45,782 nt of DNA from Ophryocystis elektroscirrha. Taxonomy: Eukaryota; Apicomplexa; Conoidasida; Neogregarinorida; Ophryocystidae. A program made the translations under genes and the position numbers. This document shows positions 13,051-25,670 of the stretch, piece after piece. Each line of letters begins with the position of its first letter. Position 1 is the first letter of the stretch. The stretch is taken from the NCBI GenBank assembly GCA_030141585.1, contig JAQIFP010000045.1, forward strand, positions 1 through 45,782, given 5' to 3'. The notes under the pieces are model-generated. The model saw only the letters and a list, made by a program, of their open reading frames with translations. It was not told where the DNA came from and did not search any database.

Positions 13051-14088
13051 ATGAACAGACGTGAAAATGACACATATGTACACTTTAGACATGTCTATAT
13101 TTTCTTAGAGCGATATTAATTTCAAAATATACGATGAAAATGGGGCTTTTTCACAAATTTCTGGAAATACTAATTTAGACTTGGATTTAAATGTATTTAA
13201 AGTTTCCGAGGTAAAGAAAAAAATTATTTTTTTGAAGCTGGAAAAGTTTTTATATATTGGATTAATAATGTTCAATATAATAAATGCTTTAGTGTATATA
13301 TAGTCTTAACTTTTAATTTTATTAACTTTGTAATTAGAGGTTATAATATATATATATATATATATATATGTGTATATATAATATAATATAGTATTTTATA
13401 TGTATAGGTAATTGCATATATACTACTGCAAATATGTATATACATATATTATATACGGATGCATAATTTATGTCAATTTATTGTATTTATTTATTAATTT
13501 TATTATGTGCACATTTTTACAGTACATTTAGAGTAAACTTGCTTACATATAATGTCAATTATTTAGGGTGAAGTGATACACGAAGGTTACATATCAGACT
13601 TCGACGATAACTCAGTAGATCGTTTTCCAAAAGAGTTAATGGTTGATGTTGATCAACCTGAAGAAGTGGAAAAAAAACCAGTTCAAAAAAAAAAATTAAT
13701 TATTAGAACTACTAAAACCCAGCCTAAAGCTAAAAATCGTTCTGAAATAAAACCCAAGTCTTTGATGCCGAGTGCATTGCAAAACCAGGAAATTAACCGT
13801 AAATATAATCAAACTCGAGATCCCGGTTATTTAAAAAATAAAAAAAAACCTCAAGTCAGCGAAATAATTATTCCGAAACGAGCTGCCTACACATATAAAC
13901 CCATCACTAAGGTGAAAAAAAAGGTTCCCACAAAACCTCCTGAAACTAGAATTATAAAAAATAATAGTAATTTAAGTTTACGCCCATATTACCATTACGA
14001 ACTTCCTACAATTAATAAATTGATTAAAAGTAGGGATCCCGAGTTATTTAATCCTCCCTGCGCGTGTACTACTCCAATTTATATGTAG
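13051..14088 (+). CDS. Basic protein of unknown function
   Basis: Three exons (13051-13077, 13109-13210, 13567-14088), all phase 0, give 216 residues. The start exon is only nine codons and is joined by a 31-nt intron. It was chosen because the next exon is blocked upstream by an in-frame TAG. The N-terminal third is acidic (for example YISDFDDN and DVDQPEEVE). The remainder is very basic, with Lys-rich runs and Pro (KKPQVSEIIIPKRAAY, KVPTKPPE). It ends in a less biased tail (YYHYELPTINKLIKS, then CACTTPIYM) that may be the conserved part. No domain, signal peptide or membrane segment is recognised. Its 3' end faces the convergent gene at 14244-14867. Confidence 0.7.
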
Positions 14089-14243
14089 TATAATATGAGA
14101 TCTTTTACTTTTTTTTATTACTTATAATTAGCTTGCCACTTGATCGACCCTTATAGATATTATATATACCATTAATTAAGCTTTAATCATATGAACCTTC
14201 CATTCTTTTTATATAATAACGATCAAAAAAAAAAAAAATAACG

Positions 14244-14867
14244 TCAATGTTTTTTTCTTTTTTCTTTGTTTTGCTTCTTTGCTAAATTAATTGCTGAAAA
14301 AAAGTCATCTGTTAACTCGGTATTCGATTCAGTCATAATGACATCAGGCTTCGCAATACTTGAAGTTGGTGAAATATTAGTCTCTATAATTTGAGCGGTA
14401 TCTGAACTTGTTTTACGTAAACCTTTTTTTTTGGGTTTTTCCGAATTTTCGTTTATCTTTTTCATTTTTTTTTTCTTAGATTCAAGTAATTTATAATCTT
14501 TTTCTTCAGTTAATTTTTCTTTTTGGAAATCTATTTTTTCAACTGATGTTTCTTGTCCGAAATCTTTGTCTTCAATTATTTCTTCTTTTAACAACTTTTC
14601 TTCTTTGATTAAATTGTCATTGTTTACAGAAAAAAGATCTATCTCGTTTATGGAATCTTCCTTCATCAATTTCTCTTTATCGGCCTCTTTTATGAGCAAT
14701 TTTTCAAATTTCCATTGTCCATGATTTTCATATCTAGCAAACAGATTTAACACAAAAGTAACTCACATATTCCATATATTTTTCAAATTATCTTGTTTTT
14801 TAGATTTATGCTTATTTAAAGCGGACTCTAACAGACCCAGTCGAAATATCGCTTCCTTCGATGCCAT
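14244..14867 (-). CDS. Charged Lys/Glu-rich protein, possible WKF motif
   Basis: Two exons (14767-14867 and 14244-14733) joined by a 33-nt intron encode 196 residues. The N-terminus (MASKEAIFRLGLLESALNKH) is helical and followed by a WKFEK motif about residue 42. The rest is Lys/Glu-rich low complexity with KKKKMKK and KPKKKGLRK stretches that look like nuclear or nucleolar signals. The WKF string recalls the WKF domain (DUF2373, C7orf50-like nucleolar proteins), but the flanking residues fit poorly. Treat the gene as real and its function as unknown. Confidence 0.65.
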
Positions 14868-15118
14868 CTATTAAAGTCAGGATTGGAATTGGGGTGCGTA
14901 ATAAAGAAATAATTTGTTATTAAAATAATAAATAAATGTGTATTATTTTGAATATAATAAGTATTATAGTTTGAGAATATATATATATATCAATAAAATA
15001 AAGAAATATAACAAATAAGCGTAAATTATTTATTACGTAATCTTACGCATATATATATATATATATAGACACAAATAATATAAAAATAAATTACGAACAT
15101 AATAATATATTTCAATAT

Positions 15119-15161
<43 letters not shown>

Positions 15162-15171
15162 AGAAATATAT
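14868..15171. other. TA-rich intergenic gap
   Basis: Spacer between the 5' end of the charged protein gene and the RRP45 stop. It includes (TA)n runs near 15047-15067 and 15122-15159. No gene is seen. Confidence 0.5.
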
Positions 15172-16988
15172 TTAAGTATATCTTACAATTATTAAATCTG
15201 GGATTTCATTGTATCGTAAGCAATCTCCTCCAAAGAACTTGATTCCACAAAGTTCTTGATATTGATTGACAGAAATGCTTATCTGTAATAAAACTGAATT
15301 AATAGTTTTTTTTCCTACTACAGTGCCGCTAGCAGATTCTTCTTCTTTATTGGGATCTATCAAGAATATTGGTTCCCCGTTTTCAAAACGGCAAATGGAT
15401 ACAAGTATTGGGAAATGTTGTAAACTATATTTTAATATGTGGTTAATAATGAAATTATTAGTAGATGTTAATTTATTATATTTAAGTGTATATTTTCTTC
15501 AAAACAATTTATAAAAAAAAAGTTTTTTTTTTTAAAATTAATTTAAAAAAAAAAAAGACAATATCATATTCATTGTAGGAGTTATAAAAATAGTTTTTAT
15601 TGAATTATTATAAAAATAATCTATAGGCCATTTATAATATATATATATATATATACATTGAGGATTTTTGAGTATGAATAAATGGATAATATAGCTCGAA
15701 CATGAATAATTTTCACTATAATTAATCACTTATAACTAATACACATCTTATTATTTATTGTAATATATACGAGTAATTTATTTGTTTATGCATATATAGA
15801 TATATCAGCAAACAATTATAGAATATAAAAATCAAAATAAACTTATAAAATCCAAATTTACTTGAGTGGAGATTCTGGCACTTTTTCCATATATTCTTGG
15901 GAATAAGTTTCTCTTATTTCAAGTTCTCTTTTCCGTTTGAAATGGATTAAGCCAGCAAGAGCAGCTAAACAAGCGGCATCTAGAACATTACCATCATCGC
16001 AAAGGATGCGAATTTCAACTGTAAGAGACCATACTTTGGAGGATTTTGCTATGTAAAGAGGTTCCAAATCTAAGGCTCGAGTTTTTCTAAGAACAGACTC
16101 AATAACTCTTCCAATTTGAGCTGCTTTATTTTGGGATTTTATGTTAGAAGTGGTACCGGTCGCCATTGGCGTCAAATCAACATGAAAACTTACGAAACCA
16201 GTTTTTGTATGAAGAGCAACAGCATCTTTGACTTCTCCCGATACCGAGCAAAGAACATAAGTATTTCCGATTTTGACAGTAGCCTAATTTTTAAGTTTAT
16301 TTGGTTGCATTATTAATTAAATTGTATGCAGATACTTCATGTCTATATTTTTTTTTGTCAAGAAATAATCATATACACACGCATACATTTTTAGGGCAAT
16401 TTTAATCTTTCAATATTATTTTCTTTTAAATACATTCATTTATGTCTGTATATACAAACAAAATTAAAAAAAATGTAAATATGATATTAAATTATATGCA
16501 TATTCCGTCTATATATATTTACATGAAAATTATGTGTATGCATACATTTTAGTATAATACTTGTATATTTACTCTGTAGAGGCTATATAGATTGATAAAA
16601 ATAATTATAGCTATATAGAGATAATCATTTGCAAATATACGTACATGGAATAAGTAATTATAATAATGAATTATTATAAAAATATATAATTTTGTGGTTA
16701 TTTATAATTATAAATTAGACTAAATGTATAAATTTAGATATTCATAATGATAGATTTTTGCTAGTTTTTCTGATAAATTACAATAAAAGACTATAAAATA
16801 TATAATTACATGTCAATGATAAGCATGTTAGATATTTAACAATTAATTACCCTTCCATTATTGATGAAACTAAAATTTATATCAATAAAGCGAGATTGCA
16901 TAAGACCTCTACCATCAATACGGACGCCTTCTTTAATACATTTAGATGATAGTGCATTTTGTATATTTTTTATTACTGTCGAAGGCAT
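15172..16988 (-). CDS. RRP45: Exosome complex subunit RRP45 (RNase PH family)
   Basis: Core subunit of the RNA exosome ring, which degrades and trims nuclear and cytoplasmic RNA. Three exons (16851-16988, 15862-16283, 15172-15424; phases 0 and 2) give 270 residues, near the family's usual size. Recognisable parts are RIDGR at about 23-27, GNTYVLCSVSGEV, the VDLTPM segment, the central KVWSLTVEIRILCDDGN..DAA helix region, and the C-terminal half with HFPILVS and FLIDPNKEEE. The eukaryotic RRP45 lineage is generally catalytically inactive and structural. The last bases offer a splice donor (GTAAGA) five codons before the stop, so a further short exon is possible. It is transcribed divergently from the phosphatase gene at 17755. 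Confidence 0.88.
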
Positions 16989-17754
16989 AAAAATATGTGC
17001 GCCACATATTGGCTATAAATATTGCTTTTTTTACGTTGTTTATTTTGAATGGAATAAACCATATTTATTAAACATTTAATAAATTTATTTGTCTTTTGGT
17101 TAGTTCTTTATCTAATTATAAACAAAGTAAGCACGAATATGATGTAGATATTAATAATGCCCTAAAATTTTATGCTTATTTGGGTTATTTTATTATATTA
17201 TAAATGATTATTTTGTAATATTTTTTGTTTCAATAATTTAATTTTGAGGTTTAAAAATAATTATATTTCTTGATATTTTGTGAGGCTCCCCCTTATATTA
17301 TATATAGAATTAAATTTGCATTAATGGTGATATATGACTGCATACATATGTTCATATATCGATATGTTTATGCTTCTATTATATGGATTCAATACATCTT
17401 CGAAATACTTTCGAGATATGAAAATATGGTGAAGGTGCTGAATTCAATAATTTGCTTATAGCTAAAATGTGTATTTATTATTTGTGAACTTGTGTATGTT
17501 GTTCAACATTATAGAGTTAAAGTTAGCCTGAGTTATATGTTGCAAGATTACATATATAATAATAATTTATTAACTTTTTCAATAATTTGTGATGCGGGTG
17601 TATAAAAAATTAATATAATTATTTTTTTCTGTCGTATTATTTACAAAAATTTATTTTTGAATAACAGAATTAATAAATACAATAATAAATGATGTTATTC
17701 ACATAGGTTAAATACACATATATATATTTTCCTTCAGCTGTGTATTTAATGTAG
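16989..17754. promoter_or_regulatory. Divergent intergenic region, RRP45 / phosphatase
   Basis: 766 bp between divergent start codons. It is AT-rich, with no recognisable gene or RNA. It must contain promoters for both flanking genes; no specific element could be picked out. Confidence 0.4.
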
Positions 17755-19368
17755 ATGCAAAAAGATCAGTCTAACAGAATTAATGATTTACCATTCACTA
17801 TCGGTTCACGAGTATTTGTTAAAAGTCACCCAGCTATAGTGCGTTATATTGGTCCAATCAAACGTAAAAAAAGTTGGACTAAATCTATTTACGTGGGTGT
17901 TGAGTTTTTTCAAGCCCACGGAAATACAAATGGCATGTTTGAAGTAAAGAAGCAAAAAGCTTACTATATGTAGAAAAACACTTATTTTACTTGTAAAGCC
18001 AAACACGGGCTATTTGTCCAACCCAAGTTAGTAGAGCTAAATGATTCAACCGACAAAACTACTGTTTTTCCAACCGAATCACTTACTTTTGGAGCTTGGA
18101 ACCATTTAGATCAGCTGGGAGAACGCATGGCTTTAGATCAGTCTAAGTAAGTTAAATTCATTTATTTTTAATTTACTATTGATAACTTGTTTTTGTAATT
18201 AAATTTTGTCTATATAAGCAGCGTATATATATATATATACCGTTGATTTTGATAAGTTGAAATTATATTTTTTGCTCCTGCAGAGAAATGTATTTGTTAA
18301 GTGATGAGTTGTCTAGACAAAGTTCAGATGAAACAGATGCATCTCATGTATCAGCTACGCGTTCAAAGCTACCAGTAACCATATTATTCATAAATAATAA
18401 TTTTCTAGCGTGAAATTGACCCTTTTGACATAGCTTTACGTACAAAAATACAAGATACCTATAACGTAAAATATATTTATTTTATAATAATCTGTAGGGA
18501 CCTCGTTTTGATGATAAACCAAATTATAAATTTGCAGAAGATTTATTAGTGTATTTTAGAGATAATATTAACAAACCCTTACCTATGTAAAGAACAAATA
18601 TTTAAGTTCATTATTCTTAGCCAACTTTGTGCAAAAATCCTCAATTTAACGGAAAATTTGCTCAAAAAAACAGTTCCATCTTCTGTAGTAGAAATTGAGG
18701 TTCCAAAATCATCTACAGGGCGTTTTGTCATATTAGGAGATACGCATGGTCAGCTTAACGATGTACTATGGATATTTTTTAAATTTGGTCTTCCTAGCCT
18801 TGACAGCCCGTAAGAAATTGAAGAAAATAAGTAACTCTTTATTTATAGATATTTATTTAATGGAGACATAGCGGATAGAGGATTAAATGCTGTTGAAATT
18901 TTTTTGTTAATATTTGCTTTCAAACTTGCTTGTCCTCAATGCGTTTTTTTAAATAGAGGAAATCATGAATCTATACATATGAATGAAGTTTATGGGTTTG
19001 GTTTAGAAGGTACTATTTTTTCATTTATATATACTGTAGTTTGCCAAAAATATAATAGAACTATTTATATGAAATTTCAATCTGTATTCAATTTATTGCC
19101 TTTATGTACTGTTTTAAATAATAGCATCATTATTATCCATGGGGGTTTGCTACGTGACGAAACTGTCACTCTAAATGATCTCAAAAAGATGAATCATAGG
19201 CGTTCATGCCCAGCTAGCCCCATTACTGCAGAGGTACAAGTATAAATAGCTATATATTTCATCATAGACTTATTGATATAATTTTCTATATTAAATTTTC
19301 TTTCATCTCTAGTAATAGCTTTCATCATTAATTTGATATGAATGGCTGGATGATAATAAACAATCATA

Positions 19369-19422
<54 letters not shown>

Positions 19423-22400
19423 GTCAGAAAGAAAATAATCATTATAGTACTATTGTACCAAAGAGCTTATATAGCTGTAACTGATATGTATGTGTATATG
19501 TTATTTATGATTATGTGTACATAGCTTAACTTATTGTAATATATTAAAGAAAGGTACACTCAATGTGCTTATTCAGGATTATTTGATATTTGATATATTA
19601 TGGTCGGATCCACAGACAAATGATGGTCATGGATTGAGTGGAAGAGGTTCTGATTGTGTATCTTTTGGCCCAGATGTGACTGAAAAATTTTTGAAACGCA
19701 ATAACCTTAAACTCTGTGTTCGATCCCATCAAGTAATTAAACTTAGACTCCTAAAACTTTTAGGTTCCCAAAACATTAAGAGGTTATGATTTTATTCATA
19801 ATGACCACTGTTTAACTTTGTTTTCTGCAAGCAATTATTGCGGCACCTCAGGAAACTTTGGGGGTGTGGTGAGTCGATTAGAGAGATAATTCATATACAT
19901 ATATAATGAATATATATAAAAGAAGTATATATAAAATAAACATATATCATAAATATTTAATATTCATCTATAAGATGCATATATAATATACAATATAAAG
20001 AACATGTATAATATACATATTCAATATACATATATAATATTTATGTATTATATGCACATATAATATACATATATATTATACATACCTTTAAACAGTTAAT
20101 AGATACTTGTCTTTTATAAGATATTGACAAAGTCATATGATTTTTTCAGATGATATTTAATTCAAAATTGGAATATGAAATGCATGAATATATGGCACCT
20201 ATGTTAGAAGAGATACAGGCCGTCTATAAAGACACACAATGGGCTACCGAAAAGATAAAAAGAATTAGCCCGGATGTTATGAAGATAGTCACTAGTTTAG
20301 AGCAAAAAGTGCAGACAAGAGCTCGAAGGGTAATATCACATATTACCAAAACCGAATTTAGGCGTCTATTATTAATATTGAAAGAGATTTCCTTACTCAA
20401 ATGTCCCGCTTGATTTGCGAAAATAAACCTCAATTATGGGATATTTTCTGGACAGCAGATCAGGATAAAAAAGGTTATCTTCCTTTGGAGGAAATACAGA
20501 AATGCTTTGATAGTTTGTTTACACATCCTCTTCCTTGGGACAAATTAATTCAGAAATTAAATGTTGTCAATCCTGATGGAAAAATTTATTATCAAAATTT
20601 TCTGAACCAGTTCCGCATCGATTTCAAGCCAGCTAACGCCAAACACGCTAATTGGAGACTAGAAACAATTCAACATGTAAGCGACGCAATTATGATGTAA
20701 CAATAAAGTTTGATGCAATTCTTCCCGAAAATTACTGTGAAATATACTGAATATATATATATATATATATATACAAATATATAACTTCGTATTTTTGATA
20801 GGTATTTGAGTCCATGATTAACGCTGATTTAACTCTAAGAGAAATACTGCTAGTTTTGGATAGAAATGTGGATGGAACAGTCTCTTATAGAGAGTTTGAA
20901 GAATTATTACGTGAACTGAAATGCGGTTAGTCTTTTCTTAATATATATTTACTAACTTTAAGGTTTATCCAGTCCTCAAGTGAGGTTGTTAATGCGAATC
21001 ATTACCAGCAATTACTCCACATCTAGCACTGATGAGTATCGAGTTGACGTTGGGGAGTTCTTGGGAAGATTCAAAGTTGTTTATGATCAAATTGCCCCAC
21101 CAAGGTGAGTTTTTAGGCAACCTAAATGTTCAAATAATAATTATATGAATATACAATTTTTATAAAAAATGTATTATTTATGTAGTATTTAATATTCTTC
21201 TTTTTTTTATTGCAGAGAACTACCAGAAAGCAAAAAATGGATTCTAGATGCGTTACCGGTTATAGGAAAATATATACTCGCTGATAAAGTGGAGGCTGCT
21301 GAGCGTTACTATATGGGACACGCTTTGTTAACTTTTGTTCAAAACCCTCCAAATACTCAGAGAAGGCGGTCTTCCGCTTTGCGATCAGTAGCATTACTCC
21401 AAAAATTCTCTGATTTTACTAAACTTCATCCGGAGTCTAACAATATAAGCGAATCTGAAAGATTACAAGGTACCGAGTTGCAATTAAATTATATAAGTAT
21501 ATATATAATATATAAATAATACATTATTGTAGATAGGATTATTTAAAGTATGCTCAAATATGTAATATTCTTGTATATATTTGATATTTTTGTATATATG
21601 TGATATTTGTGTATATAATTGTATACTTGATTTATGTGTTATAGTTGTTTATATTTGTTATAATTTTTTACATATGTTATGTTTGTGTATATATGTAATA
21701 TTTTTGTATATATGTAATATATTTGTATATATGTAATATATTTGTATATATGTAATAGTGTTGTATATATAATATTTGTCTTAATATGTGTTATTTCAGG
21801 TTATTTAAGTTATAATGATTTTATACAAGCTATACGCCAGCTTCCAATAGACAAAATACAAAATGAGTTAAAGTTTCAATTAACATATCAGAAATTACTG
21901 GAGGTAATGATTTATTAAGCTCGTAATTTTTGACAGCTTGCTGAATACGTCGATAAATCGCATTCTAAAAGAATTAACTACCTTGAATTTTTGAACGCAT
22001 TCCACGCTGAAGATAAAATGAAAAATAACAACGTTGCAGAGCTGGTATTGCCCGTAGTGTGATAGTGTCGTTTAACAAATAAATTAATTTAGTAATTAGT
22101 ATAATAATTTTTAATTATTATATGTGTAAAAATATTTAGTAAAAAAAATAATTATTTATATTTCTTTATTTATATTAGAGTGAATTGCATATATTCTTAT
22201 ATAATTATGTGTTTTTATGCAGTTATGGCAACAAATATGTGCAACATTTTATGCTCAAAAACTACAAATTTTAAGCGCTTTACATTACTTTGATCCAGAA
22301 GATACAGGCCTCGTTAAACCGGAACATTTTGTTGTAAGTTTATTTTGATCAAGTATATATATTATGTAGACTGTTTTGGAAACTATAAATGTTATCAGTA

Positions 22401-22719
22401 AAGATGAGTAAGCAAATTAAATTAAAAAAAAAAATATTATAAAGTTCTTTATTGCAACTATAGTATTATATATATATATAATTATTGTGTATGAATTAAA
22501 AACCATTCATTATATGTCAGTGCGCCACTATCTGAGTCTCAAATCGATTTGATTGTATCTTCAATTGATTGTGAGAAGAATGAACTGATTGATTATAAAT
22601 CTTTTTTGGATTCTTTTATTATAGTTGACCCCTTCATGGATATGCATGCTTTGCTTGCCGAACATCAGAAAACCCTCGCAGCTGATGAATCCGATGATTC
22701 TTCAGATTCAGATGATTAG
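17755..22719 (+). CDS. CAP-Gly / PPEF (PP7-type) Ser/Thr phosphatase with EF-hand array
   Basis: Nineteen phase-compatible exons encode about 1,004 residues: 17755-17943, 17974-18146, 18284-18374, 18409-18465, 18498-18586, 18621-18809, 18849-19239, 19577-19732, 19764-19868, 20150-20329, 20362-20676, 20802-20925, 20963-21104, 21216-21469, 21800-21903, 21937-22044, 22223-22333, 22370-22407, 22521-22719. The N-terminus is a CAP-Gly domain (VRYIG, YVGVEF, YFTCKAKHGLFVQP, about residues 15-85). The phosphatase follows with metal ligands in GDTHGQ (D240, H242), GDIADRG (D269), GNHE (N301, H302), HGG (360-362), RSH (H444) and SASNYCG, so it looks active. From about 560 to the acidic C-terminus there are roughly eight EF-hand-like motifs. 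Those at 573-584 and 665-676 fit a 12-residue calcium loop. The exon 7 donor is ambiguous by two codons. Calcium-regulated dephosphorylation tied to microtubules is inferred. Confidence 0.88.
19372..19421. repeat. (TA)n microsatellite in a phosphatase intron
   Basis: Nearly pure TA run of about 50 bases within the seventh intron of the PPEF-type gene. Confidence 0.85.
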
Positions 22720-22750
22720 TTTAATTGTGGGTTTTTTTTTTTAAATAAAA

Positions 22751-25634
22751 CTATGAAATTTGGATTTTTTCTACAGGAGATTCATTGTATTTTGAGTTTG
22801 TCCAGTTTTCTGACTGTAAACTAAAAAAAGAGTTCAGAAGTGGTTCAGATGGAGAAGGTAGCTTTTTATAATCTAATATATTGATTATTTCTGATTTTAA
22901 CACATCCGTGGACAACGGGGAGAGTCTAGGCTCTTTGTTAGGAGGATATGACAGTACTACTTTTGAGTGTGCAGTTTTTAGATTGAGGTTAAAGTTTTTA
23001 GGAGGTTGATTGTTTGATTTATTAACACTTTTATTGATGATTACTTCTACGAAAGAGTTTTTATTAGGCTTTTGGCATAAAGACAGTAATTTAAGCTGTT
23101 TCAAAAGATCTGCCAATGTATCTACTGGCTGATTCACCAAAATTGATTGTAGTCTTTTGACTTCATCACATTGTACACCAAATTTACGTAAAGCATCTTG
23201 GATTTTATCTAATAAATCAGCATCTGGAACACTCTCGAAACAATCACAGGGTTTTTTCTGATCTTTTGATAATTCTGTTGACAAAATATTTGGAGATGCT
23301 AATTTTTGATTTTCTATAAATGATTTAATCGTAGATTGGAAATAAGGTTCGCAAAAACTTTGAAAAGCAGCAGATATATTATCACCTGCATAAAATATTT
23401 TTGTACATCTGAAACATACCTCTTAATATTATAGGTTGAGTTTGATGCTGCTTCACCACGTCTGGAAGCTTTAAGCCTTTTTTGACTCGTTCTAAAATAT
23501 TAACATTTACTTTACACAAAAATAAAGTATATATTTATACATATATATATGCATTTTAGATGTATATGCATATATATATACATACATATATATTTATATT
23601 TATATATATATATATATGTATATATGCAGCTTATCAGTAAAAACACATTTCTTAGAGTTATTATATATATATTGACAAATTAAGCACAACTTGATATATT
23701 AAATTTTTTGTAAAAATATATGTGTGTAATCAGTTCGAACATTTTGTTGGTTATATGATTGTAAAAATTACCTAAGCTTCTTCCAGGTAAATACTCAGCA
23801 ACCGCAAGTGGTTGTATATTGTTTGAAAGAGCTACGGCAAGAATGTTACGCTCTTCTTTAGAAAAAGGCTCATGATTCCATCTGGAATCAATTTTGTTAT
23901 TGAATCGTTCTTTAATAGCAATTTTACGGCGTTCAGCCCCATCTGTATATCTGTTCAAACGCTTTATTACTTCCGTCACAATTGACCAGTCAATTTCCAT
24001 GTTCTTAGAGGGCCATATCATAATTGAATTGCATAGAGTTTTAGACGAAGACGTTTTGAGCGCCATTAAATGAATAAATACTAGTTTTATGCATAAATTT
24101 TCAGCTGCTATCCATGTTTGTTTTTTCAGTGTATATTTTCTTGAGAAAAATCTTCCGGTTAAGCTTATTTTAGCTGCTTCATCACATATAAATTGCAGCT
24201 CTTTAAGAATCTGTGTACCATATGTCAATAGCACTAGATTTTGTAATTCACTCTGTTCGACAGATGTGTTGTTTGTGGATAACTCCATTGAGGGTAATAT
24301 TATTTTTACCCATTTAAATTTATTTTGATCAAATGACTTTTTAGACATAATGACTTTACTCCATTTGTTTATTATGTCTAATTGTTTATACTTCCAATCT
24401 AACCCAGCGTTTTTCCATTCATCCAATATTAATACCCATATCTTTGACATATTGTAATTGTAAGGTGGTGCTGTATTCGGATATATTATATCTATAGACC
24501 ATGGAGCTGCTCTATCTATACATCTTATTTCATCTGTACGTATTCCTATGGTATCATCAGGTTTTAGGTTTTTCCAGCACTGACATGCACGTATACACTT
24601 ATAAAGTAATTCTAACTCAGTAGCTATTTCTGGTACTAATGTGCTATTGGATGATTGGCTTTTACTAATATCATTTACAAATTCTTTCCAAAACTGTTTT
24701 TGCTCCTCAAAAGTCAAAAAAAGATTGGCTGTAGTACAACTATCATTCGTACTAAGTTTGTTTGATTTTTTTTTAACGGATAATTCCAATTTGCACGAAT
24801 TTTTATTTGGATACCACTGATTATTGTCATTTTCTGCTTCTTTCATCAAGTATTCTGAAAATATACAAAATAGCAACATAAATTTGTATGTGTAGTGTTA
24901 TATATACATATACAATATTTTATAGAGAAAATGTACATAAATAGCTATTATTTTCTACAATATGAATTTAATAACTTACTTTTACTGTTTGTAGAGGTGC
25001 TATTTCCCTTGTATTTTTTATTTTCGTGGTTTAAATATGATTGAGAATTAAAAGTTTCGTCGTCGTCATCATCATCATCATTATCGTCTTCTTCCTCTTC
25101 CTCTTCTTCCTCTTCATCTTCCTCATTTTCACGAAAATATTCGTAATCTTCTTTTTCATTATTATGCTTGTTATAACTGTCAAAATTATCAAATATACTG
25201 TCATCGTTCTTATTTTCTTTACTTAAGGAATCATATAAATTTCCTCTATAGTTGATATTTTTGTTGCGTCTTCTATCAGCTCGAGTTAATTCTTTTGGTT
25301 CCTGCTTATTTATATTAAAAGGCTGGAGTTTTTTGGCAACACGTATCCAAAAATCTGGCAACTTTTCATCCATATCACTATCGCTGTCAGCATTATTTGA
25401 TCCAGTATCACTTCGTTTTTCATCTTGTTCATCATTTGTTATTTTTTCTATAGTCATCAATTCATTAGTTGACTTCATTTTTACATCATTTAATTTTTCA
25501 TTGCCTAAACCATTCATAGAAGAATAATTATTTATTATATTTGCTATAATTATATTTACAATATTTTTAAATAGCATATATATTATTATTTATTAGCATA
25601 TATTATTATAATCGTGAAAAATGTTATTTTATTA

Positions 25635-25670
<36 letters not shown>

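Noticed and set aside
17944..17973. Stop codon apparently truncating the CAP-Gly domain
   Set aside because: The TAG is the acceptor of a 30-nt intron; removing it restores the conserved CAP-Gly sequence.
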